Of a DNA stretch of 64,000 bases, positions 11,927-22,563 are shown in pieces. The DNA is taken from NCBI GenBank assembly GCA_047495785.1, contig JBLDXI010000033.1:2542001-2606000 (forward strand). The letters run 5' to 3'. Source of the DNA: Lepidodermella squamata. Taxonomy: Eukaryota > Gastrotricha. The notes under the pieces are model-generated. The model saw only the letters and a list, made by a program, of their open reading frames with translations. It ran no database searches and was not told where the DNA came from. Positions within the stretch are counted from its first letter, which is position 1. Each line of letters begins with the position of its first letter. The position numbers and the translations under genes were made by a program.

Positions 11927-12147
11927 CTTGTTACAAAGATAAATTTTAACAAAGAAGAAATAAAATAAAGACCGATTCTATCGAAGATTGAATTTATTCG
12001 TAAAACTATAGAGTGCAAATAATGCTAATTCAATCAAATTTAAATATATTAAATCAATGCGGTTTAATTGGTTCACATGACACAGCGTTGTTGCAACGAT
12101 AAATGAACACATCCAAAATAATCACAAAAGATTGCTTGACGTAACTT

Positions 12148-15100
12148 TTAATCATCTTTCAAGCCAAGCTGGCGTAAGAAGTTGGTCTCCTCTTCGAGGT
12201 ACGCAGTATATTCCATTTTCAGTTTGAGTTCCTGTTCCTCGTCAGTCAGCGTAACATTAGGGGCAATCTACGAGAAGGGTCAAATAACGAGAATATATTG
12301 ACGGTATGTGCAAACTTACGCCTGCTTTTCGCTTGTTTTCAAGTTCGATTTGACGCTTCTCTTCCTCTCGAATGTCCCAGCGCCGAGAGACGAATGCGCG
12401 TCTTTTGACTTCGCGGTCATAATACGAGGCAACACTTTCCTTTTCAGAGCGCTGCGGAGTCCGCAAGCTGGCCGGAATTTCGAGAACTTGCACAACGCCA
12501 GCAGTAGTTCCAAAAGCTAAAAGCTCTTGCTTTGCTGCAACGAGTCATTGTAATTGAGAACGTGCTCGGATAAAATATATTGAACTCACAGTTAACCGTG
12601 AATGGAGATAAATAGGTGATCGGTTGAGCAGCTACAGCTTGCGACAATGAGCGTTCATGCGTGCGATCGAGCACATCCCAAATGTCGAGGACGCCGTCTT
12701 CTCGGGCGATAAAAAACATCGAAGGGCACGATGGTGACCAACAGCCGGCAGTCAATCTCCTTTCACTGGGTGCTGAGTGAAGAAGAGGACCAGTCTGTAA
12801 TTGAGTAAAACGAAAACACGATTATGCAAGTTTCTGGTGATGCATTACAACTAGGGTGCTACAATAGGTTGACACACTTTAAACAAAACAGAGAACCTGA
12901 TTATCATGCTTTTCAGGTAGCTAATAATTATCATTTGTTTCAACAATATAACGGTTGGCTAATTTTCTTGATCTAATGCGAGGTCGAACTTCTAAAGCTA
13001 TATACATGTTTAGGCTCGGTATACTGTATGGAAAATTAGAAGTAAACATTAGTCAAATATAACTAAAATTTAAGCAATTTAGAACTAACCTGCGTTCCCT
13101 CTTTCCAAATGGTGAAAGTCCAACCGCCAACACATAGCAAAATATCACGATAGAAAGGAGATCTTTGCAATGAAACTATCGGTCCATCATGAATGCTAAA
13201 GTAATAGTCGGGCTTTGGCGCTAAGAATCGTACACATTAGAGAAATGGAGTTGATAATGAATAGCAACAAACTTTGCAGTTTTCCCGAGTCTTGATCTTT
13301 AGCAGGCATCCAATCGGCGTAAACTATTTCACCATCTTCAGTTCCCACGTACACATGGGTCTTCACAGTTTGGAGAGTCCGCTGGTTTTTGTCTCTTGCT
13401 CCAGAACCAGGTCTTCCGACTGAGAACTCTCCTTTAGTTGTCTCCCTCGCGTTTTTGTCGTCAGTTGCAGCAGCCACTGATAGTTATAAACAATTTTAGA
13501 ACAAGAACATCCGATTTTTTATTTAGTTATTTGGGTTGATTGGGCAGAGTTTTGTTACAAGACAAATATGGGACAAATTTCTCAGGATAAATTATACGAA
13601 AATAAAAAAATCATGCTTTACTGAGCAATACAAAAATAATTACCGACGTCCCCTCAACGCATCAAATAGAAAATAAGAGATAATGTGAATAACTTGGGTG
13701 AAGTCACTTACAAGCACTGCGATCACCCTGCTTCTCACTGATAGAAAATCTGATAGGCTGGTGGTCGCCTCCAGGTTCAGACTTTTGCAGATAAATCTGG
13801 AGAAACGGCCGCCAAGTGAGATCCAAATGTCGGAAGGTATCGGGCACTCCCATTGTGCTTTTGATCGCTGATTTATCAGGCTGACCTTTGGGCGATCGAG
13901 TTTCCCATACAAGGCAGCGATGATCAGCAGCACATGTTAAAATCTGGACGCATTCTCCTGATTTATTTTCCTTTGGCTCTCCGAGTCTGTTCAACTCCAT
14001 GTGATCAGGAAGCCACACTAGATCAGTAATTGGAGCTTTGTGGCCATGATCAATATTCGAAACAGCACAATAACGCTGCGACGGAACCTCCGGAACAGCC
14101 TCCTCGAAGCCAGCCTAACACTCAGACAGGTAAAGAGATATCAAGGCTTAGATTTGTCTACTTACGATAGCGTCAGGGTTCTTCTTGTTCCTAGGTTGCC
14201 GTACAGTTTTCAGGCGAGATAAATGAGCCTCAATATCCCATAGCACGACTTGCCCGTTGTGGCAGCCCCCGGCAATTATAGCGGGATTAGTAGGGCAGAA
14301 TCGGAAAACATGAATATCATCTGGAGCTTCAAGTAAGAGTTGTGGCTTAATAGGATCAGCAAATGACCAAAGAAGTATGTACGAAGGCTGAACAGTTAGC
14401 TTGGGCAAGCTATCAACGCGATGGTCGAACGTCATGTTATGAGCTACTGACATCCCCAATAGTCCACGAATCGAAGGGTGCCAGTCGATACATGTAACGA
14501 CTTTGCCTTTACTGTTGCGAAGATCGGCAAAAGACTGGTATTCTTTCAAGTGGTTGTCCGCCTTACTACCAATAGCAGAGGCGCGTTCCTCCAATTCGAC
14601 GTAATCATCGATAAATATATTGAAAATTTCATTCTGCTGCAAAGCCTCTTCAAACCTATCAACTCATGATTTAAAAAAAATCAGAATAAAGAATAAGAAT
14701 TCACTTTGGTCGAGATTTTTGAGCCAATTCTCCGAGCTCAGGGTCTTCCACATATTTTTGACATTCTTCATCGGTGAATTCTCGAGGTTTGGTTTGAGTC
14801 TGGGCGTTCCTGGGATTGGCCCAGTGAGTTTGAGTTCCTGACTGTTCCACGGGGGCCGCTGCCTATTATTGGACAATGGTGATAGGTATATTGAATCGAA
14901 TCGAGCGATGGTCCATGACTTACTTGAATTCCTTTCTCCAGTTCCATACGGCTCAGCCCAGAGTAAAGCTTGTCTTCGTAGCTAAGGCATTCAGCATAAC
15001 CATTTTTTATTTGATCGACATTTTTATCCATGAGCTTAATTGGCGCTCCAAAAGCCCGTCGCAATTTAGAAATTTGCATCTGAATCTATTAGAAAAACCA

Positions 15101-16256
15101 AGTGACGGTTTGTTGTATGAAATCGATATAATTAATTACCAAAGGTCTTGTTGGCCTAACAGTCTCTTCATCAACTTCCTTCTCGCTGCCGAATGATTCC
15201 CACTTTTTGCTGACCGGCGGGATATAGGTATATATCGTTTCATCCTCCTCTTCGTCGCCTTCAGGTGGTTGCTCAGGCGGGGGCTAGCATAAGAAGATGA
15301 AACAGATGGGTCAGCAGTGGCTTGAAGAGATAAAAATGAGACCAGCCGCAAGAAAAACAATAAAATGTCTCCGCGATTAGTCTTAACAAGCCTGGTAATG
15401 CTTGTTAGATTTGACATTTTGCATCCGTTGATCGAGTTCTAGTGGGCGGTCTCACCTAGGATTTACTTACCTTCAAAATTGCTTCCTTGGAGGCTTCATT
15501 AAGTACGATCAAAAAGTTTTGGCCATATTTGAAATCATGGTCATAAATCATAAGAATCTCTTCGCCAGGATAATCCTAACATCAATGCACAAGGTATGAA
15601 CAACAAAACCAGAAAACAAGAGTCAATCATACCGCAATGACTTTTTTCATGGGTTGGAAGTCCGATACGGCTGCCCTTGCTTTAATGTCCATAATAATAT
15701 CATCCTTTTTCATTAGTTTGAATGGCTGATCAGCGGTCACATGCTTGTCAGCAACAATCGACATCAACTCCTGTGTTCTGGAGGCAAGGAAGAGAGCCGA
15801 GCATCCCTCAGGCAGGCCATCTTAAAATCAGAAGATATATTCACGACAGCAGCAATTCCACGAACTCTTACTTTTATCCAGCATAGCTCTTAGTGTATCG
15901 CCATGAACAGGAAACTCAGCGGATACAGGAGCCGGGGTGGGAATTACTTCCTTCGCACCATCGGTTTTGTTGGACATATTTGTATCTGATTATCAAAAGC
16001 TGTCATTGGAAAGAACAGTCCTGAAATAGATATAAATACCTCTTCCTTTAGCAGAGGCCCTTCCATCAGAAGGTGTCGCAGCACCTCGCGAGCCAGCTCG
16101 ATTGTCAACATTCTTTGCGCTCGGAGGTTTGTTGGCACTTTGTGGTTTGCTTGGAGGGCTGCCTGCAGGGCGGGTGGGAGATTGACGAGAAGGAGACCCA
16201 CTCTGTCTGGATTTACCAGCAGATGCTCTACTTCCAGGTTTCGGAGAACCAGACAT
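12148..16256 (-). CDS. DNAI3: Axonemal dynein intermediate chain 3 (WDR63/IC140 type), about 14 exons
   Basis: DNAI3 (WDR63) is the intermediate chain of the inner-arm dynein I1/f complex in motile cilia and sperm flagella. I trace about 14 exons from the ATG at 16256 to the stop at 12148. Landmarks in order: a Ser/Pro/Lys-rich N-terminus; DGLPEGCSALFLASRTQE and PFKLMKKDDIIMDIKARA; an acidic PPEGDEEEDETIYTYIPPV; FEEALQQNEIFNIFIDDY; SKADNHLKEYQSFADL; WD40 blades with CIDWHPS, ILLWSFADPIKPQLLLE and IIAGGCHNGQVVLWDIEAH; VGTEDGEIVYADW; FFIAREDGVLDIWDVLDRTHE; and an acidic coiled tail ending in LRQLGLKDD. Each lines up with human WDR63. The largest intron (about 290 bp, 12797-13089) holds nothing visible. 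The gene converges on MTERF3, and the two polyadenylation signals are about 30 bp apart. Confidence 0.94.
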
Positions 16257-16994
16257 GCTATCGTTTGCCGATATTCTTCATATGCCGCCACCTTCAAAAC
16301 CAGAGCACATAGAGTGCCCGAACGCGGCGCCAGCCAATGTCGTTACTATGACAACAATATTATAACAAAATCTTTATTTACATACATAAATTAAAATTAT
16401 TCTAACAGACAATAATCATTAATATTGGTTTGTTTGCCGCGGTTTAGTTGTGAAACTTTTTTGTTTGTTGGTGGTTTACGCGCTAAACGAGGCGACCGCA
16501 TCTACCTCATCCAACGACCAATGAGATGCGATTCCAATAAGGGGTTAAAATGCGTTGAAACATTTAAACATTTATTTGAAGAAGTCGCAACCATGAATCA
16601 AACCGATCAATTTTTCGACGGCGAATCTCTGCTAAACTCCAATGTTACAGCAATGGCGCATTTTGCGCACATGACAGTTGAATAAAAGGGCTAACGAAAC
16701 GACTTTTGCGTGGTGTCAGATTACCCTTAAACCTTTAACCTTTAAGAGTAGAAGGCCAACTGCAAAATTTTATTTAATTAAGAACAGCAACGCCACAAGC
16801 GGAGAATAGTGGTTTTGAGGACCGCATGCTGCATATATAAATGACATTCCTATAGCTGTTTATTACAATCTTCAACAAAACGTGGAATTTTATCATACGT
16901 TGAACTGACAACTCGCATAGCAGTGCTCAATATTTGAAGCTTAAGCATGGTCAATGGAACTGGTGAACTTAGCCTGAGCGATCGCTGGTCAGAC
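16257..16994. other. Intergenic sequence
   Basis: Between the DNAI3 start and the 3' end of the first PLAC8 gene. A plus-strand 86-codon frame at 16425-16685 has no recognisable family and a composition that looks random. No RNA gene or repeat is evident. Confidence 0.5.
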
Positions 16995-17537
16995 TTAATG
17001 CATTTCGCGATTCATTGATGTCGGCTGGGTTGTAACTACTTTATCGTTCATTTGCTGCATCAGACCGAATGGGAAATATTAAACTAATTATGTTTGAAAT
17101 AATAATATTAAAAATGTTCGACTCACGTTAGTCATCTGAATCAGCGAACAGCAGCTGCAGCAACAAGACACCATGAAATCTTTGCAACATGTGCCCTGTG
17201 TAAAAAGAATAATTGTGGTTAAAATCTGCAGCATCAGAAGCTTACTTCTATGTGGTACCGTTCGCGGACTTTCCCACGCAGTGACGTCAGCAAGGCCAGG
17301 TTTACGATTGGGACAAGGTAAGCCCAGCCACACGCACAGCAGTTTTTATCAAATTTAGACCAGTTTTGCTATCAAGGCATGAATGCTATTAACAAAGAGG
17401 AAGCAATAGAAGTCGTAAATACTTACTCCGTGCAATACGCAGGGAACAAAGTAAGCGGCGGCGCACGTCCCACAATGAACGCAGCATTGGCAAACACCAG
17501 TTTTCCATTTTCCGTCACTGATGACTGGCGTGGTCAT
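16995..17537 (-). CDS. PLAC8/cornifelin family cysteine-rich protein, copy A
   Basis: The PLAC8 family comprises small Cys-rich, membrane-associated proteins with varied roles (cell size, metal handling, mitochondrial calcium). Exons 17537-17427, 17368-17246, 17195-17127 and 17054-16995 encode 120 aa. Family hallmarks are in order: WKTGVCQCCVHCGTC, then a hydrophobic stretch with AYFVPCVLHG, a second segment CCACGWAYLVPIVNLALL, the basic REKYHIE-like motif (RGKVRERYHIE), and CCKDFMVSCCCSCCSLIQM before a short polar tail. All four exons are too short to stand out individually, but frame and splice sites agree throughout. A second gene with the same exon pattern lies 0.9 kb upstream, so the two arose by tandem duplication. 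The precise function is unknown. Confidence 0.85.
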
Positions 17538-18452
17538 ATTTAATTGTTATTTTTCGTTTCAAACTAAACAAGGTGATGCTATTGAGTGATTCTAGGCACA
17601 CATAAGGTTAACTGGGTAGATAAAATTACACCCGCATTGGAGTAATACGAAAAAATACGCTGAGACAAGGAAATCGGAGTAAAAGTAGGTGTAAGTTTTC
17701 AGGCTGTTTTAATATCGCAATGTCAATGCCCAAGTTTTTGCTCGCATGCACGTGCTTTTCTCTTTACATTTCTGCGATTGCTTTCACGGAATACTTGGAA
17801 TGCATCAGGTATTGACATTTGAAGAGAAGGAAAAAACTGTGAATAGAGTTGTTTTAGCTGTTACATCTAATTTTACTGTAAACGTAAATCCATGCCCTGA
17901 TATATATAATTGAGGGGAATAAGGCTAAAACCGTTCTCTGGTTGCAATTTTTCTTCGTTTTTTATTAATGCGGCAACTAGCTTGATCGAATAGCGACGCT
18001 ATAGCAGGGGTTTTACGATTTCTTCACACGCCTTCATACGGGAGCGGGGACGCAAAAAAATAACAGGGTTGTGATCGAAGGAAAAATGTGCATTTGCAAT
18101 TTTTGTTACGCAACAATGAACGAGCCGATGAGAGCCAAATTTTACCTGGCGTTAGCCATATCTAAGAGCTACCTGTGGTAAAAAATTGGCCCGCCAGGAT
18201 CCTCCATTACAATGTTTTAATGACTCAAAGTTTGCACTTTTCTTTCGATCACAACCCTGTAAAAATTTACCAATAAGTTAGTTCTTCATTTTTATTAGCC
18301 CTGCTTTCCTTCCACCGCTGGAAAAATGTATAGACTTGCCATGGTAAAGAGTGAGTGAAAAGTTGGAAAAGACCAGCGATTCCAATAAAACATAGATATA
18401 AAAAGATTTATCGAGAAATAAGTGTCTTTTCTAGGGAACGGCCGGTCATCTT
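17538..18452. other. Spacer between the two PLAC8 genes
   Basis: Contains the 5' flank of copy A, the 3' flank of copy B, and the foldback element at 18063-18260 listed separately. No other feature is visible. Confidence 0.5.
18063..18260. mobile_element. MITE-like foldback element, about 198 bp
   Basis: The left end (ACAGGGTTGTGATCGAAGGA, starting 18063) and right end (TCGATCACAACCCTGT, ending 18260) are inverted repeats of about 28 bp with few mismatches. A second inner inverted pair (GCCAAATTTTACC and GGTAAAAAATTGGC, around 18135-18190) means almost the whole unit can fold back. No ORF is inside. The flanks are A-rich, so a target-site duplication cannot be called with certainty. This is a non-autonomous DNA transposon remnant by structure. 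Confidence 0.6.
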
Positions 18453-18960
18453 TCAACGTGGCTGAGTCGTGACCAGGCTCTCGTCAAGTTGCTAAAAAAC
18501 GAAACCATGAAAGTAAATTCTGAGCTTAACATTTAGCATCAACGCATGCTTATAACTTACGTTTGTTATCTGAATTAAGGTGCAGCAGCTACAACACCAC
18601 GAAGCAATACAGTCGTGGCAGCAAGTCCCCTACAAAAAATTTAAGTTTTTCACTAATACGTGAAATACCTATTAATAAACAACGTTGATGTGGTATCGCT
18701 GTCGCACTTTGCCTCGTAAATGCGTGAGTAATGACCAATTCAAAATTGGTACAAGGTATGCGAAGCTGCATCCGCAACAACTTCCATCGAACTTGCCCCA
18801 AGCATTCTGCAATAGAAGATATTCATTGCCCATTAACGAAGCCTTGGCTTTACTTTCATGGACATACTCCGTGAAGAATGCAAGGCATGAAAAAACCACA
18901 GGCACAAGTAATCATGTTAGCGCTGCAGCTGCAGAGCCCTGTTTTCCAAGATTCACTCAT
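18453..18960 (-). CDS. PLAC8/cornifelin family cysteine-rich protein, copy B
   Basis: Exons 18960-18868, 18806-18684, 18629-18561 and 18491-18453 encode 107 aa. The motifs follow copy A: WKTGLCSCSANMITCACG, FFMPCILHG, CCGCSFAYLVPILNWSLL, RGKVRQRYHIN, GTCCHDCIASWCCSCC and a tail LVTTQPR that matches VTTQP of copy A. Intron positions and phases are identical to copy A (exons 2 and 3 are 123 and 69 nt in both), which is strong evidence of tandem duplication. Copy B has a shorter N-terminus and tail. The start at 18960 is the only in-frame Met before the first Cys motif. The second and fourth Cys of the first motif differ from copy A (CQCC to CSCS), so metal or lipid binding may have diverged. 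Confidence 0.82.
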
Positions 18961-19518
18961 ATCGCAGATTTAAATAGCCAAGAGAAGCAAGCGGATTATG
19001 AATTTGTTTGATGGAAAAGCTAAAAATGCATGGAAAAATTGGCACATTCAGCAAATGTACTTATTATCGTTTTTTTGCCTCACCTATTCATTGCTATTTT
19101 TTATCTATCAAAAATGCGACATCACGGGACAGCTCTTTAAGCGGAAAAGGAGCCTTTTCTAAAGCGCAGCTGGGTAGCAGCTTAGAATTCTTTGTAAGTT
19201 GTGCTTCAATAATTGCGGTACAAAATGAAAAACACAGAATTGATGCCATTTGCCCCGCTCTTGCAAAAAATAACAACATCTTTAAACATTCAAACGACAA
19301 AGAAGGTTTTAATTTAGCACTTCGAAACATTTTATTTCACTTTTTTATTAAAAATGGGACAATTCAGCAGCACTGAAGTTAACGCTATCAAAAGTGACAA
19401 CGGAAAAGGCGCAATGTGATTGCTTGATTGATTCAGCTCAATAAACACCCAAAACGAAGAATTTTTATAAATAGAAATATCGACATTTCGCGAGGTGAAT
19501 TTGTTAAATTACGAGAAA
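18961..19518. other. Intergenic sequence
   Basis: Between PLAC8 copy B and the Smr gene. A 122-codon plus-strand frame at 19008-19376 has no recognisable motif and is probably chance. No other feature is visible. Confidence 0.5.
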
Positions 19519-20205
19519 CTACAACAGGACTGTTTTATCAAAAATGTTGTCGAAAGAAACTATTTGCACATGCAGTCGGCCGTCGAACGGGAAATACTTG
19601 GATATCGAAAGGTGCAGCCGCTCGAGGTAATCCTCGACGACAGGCCGTAGACGCTGCTTAGCAGGCCGTTCACTATCTCGCTTGCCTACAATAATAGTCA
19701 AGTGGCGGACGTTGTGAACTCGCGCCAACTTGAGCCGCTCCTGCAGGTAGCCGATCGCCTCATCAGAAGTCAATTCGCGCAGGTCGATCTCATGGATGGC
19801 TCGGCGTCGGTTGTACGCTCGCTTCAACAGGCAAGCTGCTTCGCTGTTGGCCTTGTGCGCTGCCTCGTCGGCTACCTGCGCCCGTTCCAAAAGAGTCTTC
19901 GCTTCGGCCAGAAGCTGGTCACGTGCTCGCGCGTGGGCTTGCGCGACGCTCCTTAACGACCTCGCTTTTATTTTTTGCCGCTCGGGAGCTATGAAATAAT
20001 GAAGATATGAAATAGCCCGAAATGTTACAACATTCCCAACCCCTAAATTTGATAATTTTGGCCTGTCGAATTCTAATTTAAACCGAAGTTTGTCCCATAA
20101 CTAAGGTGAGCGAGAAATAAAAGGCAAACCTGATAGGCGAAGTATTTGAAATACAAATACGAAAAAGACGAACAAAATTGATGAAGTGACAAATGCTAGG
20201 ACCAT
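19519..20205 (-). CDS. Membrane-anchored Smr-domain protein (degenerate motif)
   Basis: Two exons (20205-20130, 19988-19519) encode 181 aa. Residues 1-25 form a strongly hydrophobic helix (VLAFVTSSILFVFFVFVF), a signal anchor. Residues 30-95 are charged and Ala-rich, resembling the DUF1771 helical module that precedes many Smr domains. Residues about 97-165 form an Smr fold: IDLRELTSDEAIGYLQERL, then LTIIVGKRDSERP and RLRPVVEDYLERL. Smr domains are usually nucleic-acid endonucleases or binders. Here both signature motifs are altered: the LDxH histidine is Arg (IDLREL) and the TGxG loop is VGKRDS. So it is probably not a standard nuclease. The first exon was found by joining a donor at 20129 to the acceptor at 19989; the frame continues without a stop. 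Confidence 0.72.
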
Positions 20206-22563
20206 TTCGAACTTGAGTCCGAATATTCGGACGGAATAAATTTCGGACGAAAATACAGGTTGAACTTCTTGTTTGTAATAAATCCTATGTTGAATGAACA
20301 GCAGATATGTCAGAAATTTCCTAAAAAAATTGTCACAAGCTCATTATCAATTGATTGTTTTTGTTTTGAAGTGGTGGCGCGTGGCCATTTGAATCATATT
20401 TGTAATAAAAAACCGGCGCATGCATAATAATGAACATTAAAAAAAATTCGCAATATAATAATGTTTTAAGCCATTTCTTTGCTATTGCTACTAAGAGCGC
20501 TTTTTGAACAGACGCGGAAGATGCGGCCACATTAGGTGTCAAGATCTTCGATGGCGCAAAAAAGTCAGCGCGCTACGGTTAAAAGGGCTAACCTAAACTG
20601 ACGCATTTTCCCAAGGAATAGCGGATGAAGCGTGACCTGTCTGGACTCACCTCTAATTAGTTATTTGAAGACGCAGAATAGCATATCCAGGAACAATTCA
20701 TTTACTTTTAATGATGATGCTTAATAGAAGGATTAAAACAGCTCAGTTCCGTCTAAGTGACTGTGTAAAATTTAGTAGTAGGTATAACTGCTATAAGCAT
20801 AATCGTCTGCCAATAATGTGTCTTGCTCAAGTAAATATGAGTAATTTTGAGAGACGTTGTTGTAAAGTTGCCTCATCCAGCCACAAGCGTACAAAAGGCA
20901 AGTAGTGCTTTGTCACGCTAGCGCGCATGACATCTCTCGAGTGCAATCGTGTTCGCGCCACTCGCTGAGTGGTATGAACTTTTAACAACCACAGATTTAA
21001 AACAAGATTTTCTAACACGTCGCGTTGGCCGCGCAGTAATTATTAGTTATTACACGCTCTCGTAGCAGCATGCGCACCCGAACATGCCGCCGTGGTTGTG
21101 CGCCGCTGGGTACAAAAAAGCGGCACCGAGATACAATTGCGAAAGCTCATCTAAATGTCAATCTCATGCATGTAATCAAAACCAATTGTTTAAATTGAGG
21201 TGAAAAATGGGCGGAAATTCTGGGTAAAAGAAATCGCAGTAAATAAACCCCGTGGAAATGTACTCGCCGGTTTACCAGAGGGCATCGCGATAGCATGACT
21301 GCCCTAGGTTAGTAAAAGTCCAACTCTCCTCCTTAAAGATAAGCCACCACGCCTACGGCGGTCTACGGCTTCAATGTTATCAGCTGTTCATTTCCTGTGT
21401 AGGCAGATCATCGTGATAGTAAACAGTGTTGAGTTTTTCCGCGCGCTATTTTACATTATATGAAGACATCACATGGTCAAGTGCCAAATTTAACGGTGAA
21501 ATGGTAAAGTGAAAAAAAACGCAGATCTAGCAGTTCTGCAGCCCAATGTACAGGAACAAAATGTCGGCGAATTCACAGCTGGGCGAAAAAAAACACGTGC
21601 TATGGCGAAAAAAACGCTTACGCAGTTGTTGGAGGTTTATTTATATTATTACTGTTTCATCGCAAACACGGCTGTGTGGGAGAGAGCGGGAACGAAGTCT
21701 AAATTTTTATTAGCTTCATCACGCCCCTGAGGGAAATTAACATTCAGTCGCGTACTCTGTAGTAGTCCAGCCAGAACGAGGGCTAAAATTTCTGAAAACT
21801 TGGTGGCCGTTTACGTTCTTTGCGTTGAGTTGGCCCCGAAGCTTGCACAATATTTATATGGCAGTAGTTGTGATTGACCCGAATCTAAAAAAACCCCGTA
21901 AATTCGACTTGTTTCGGCTGGATTTTCGGAAGTATAAAAAAAACGCTTCAGAATTTTGTACATCTTTTGGATCCGGTAGTATCAAATTTAAGCCATGAAA
22001 CCGCGTTTGAAAGGGTAACATCTGGTGTTGAAAATTACCGTTGCTTAATAAATCCATTTTACAATTCTGACCTTGGGGAAAAAATCTTGGAAAAAATCAG
22101 AGAATATTGAAAAGGCGTCGTTCGACTACTTCAAATATCATAAAAAAGGGTTCCTCTTGACCATTTGTCTGGAAAGCTATAAGGTCTGTCAACTGGGGAA
22201 CAGTTCCCATGAGCGTATATTTTCTGTTACTTTCTACAAGCCGGACGTTGCGTTACTGAAAGAAGTCACAAGCCAACCCCTTAATTCTCTTCAGCTCTAC
22301 ACGAACAATAATTTATATTGAACTAGTTATTCTGTGATCTATGTGATACAGCCGCCTATTTTCTTTCATTTCCACTAGGTATATATGCGCATTTTATTGG
22401 ACTAAGGCGGCAAAGAAGCAAGGTTCAGACCCCTTCATAAGCGTTTGTCAACTTGAATGAGTATATCAATAAATGTTCATGCAAAACTGAGTTGTTAAGT
22501 TCAAATATATCATTCAATTGTCATTGAAGCAGTAAAGCTGTCCGGAATTTTACACTGTATTTT
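20206..22563. other. Large intergenic region
   Basis: No convincing gene in 2.3 kb. A perfect 16-bp palindrome (GTCCGAATATTCGGAC, 20217-20232) lies 12 bp upstream of the Smr start. Short frames at 20333-20542 (-), 21509-21730 (+) and 22073-22321 (+) have no recognisable family. The last is Lys-rich and low in information. Promoter elements of the Smr gene and the lipase 3' UTR must lie here. Confidence 0.5.

Noticed and set aside
22073-22321. Lys-rich 82-aa plus-strand frame as a gene
   Set aside because: No family resemblance, and the start context and composition look like chance AT-rich sequence.
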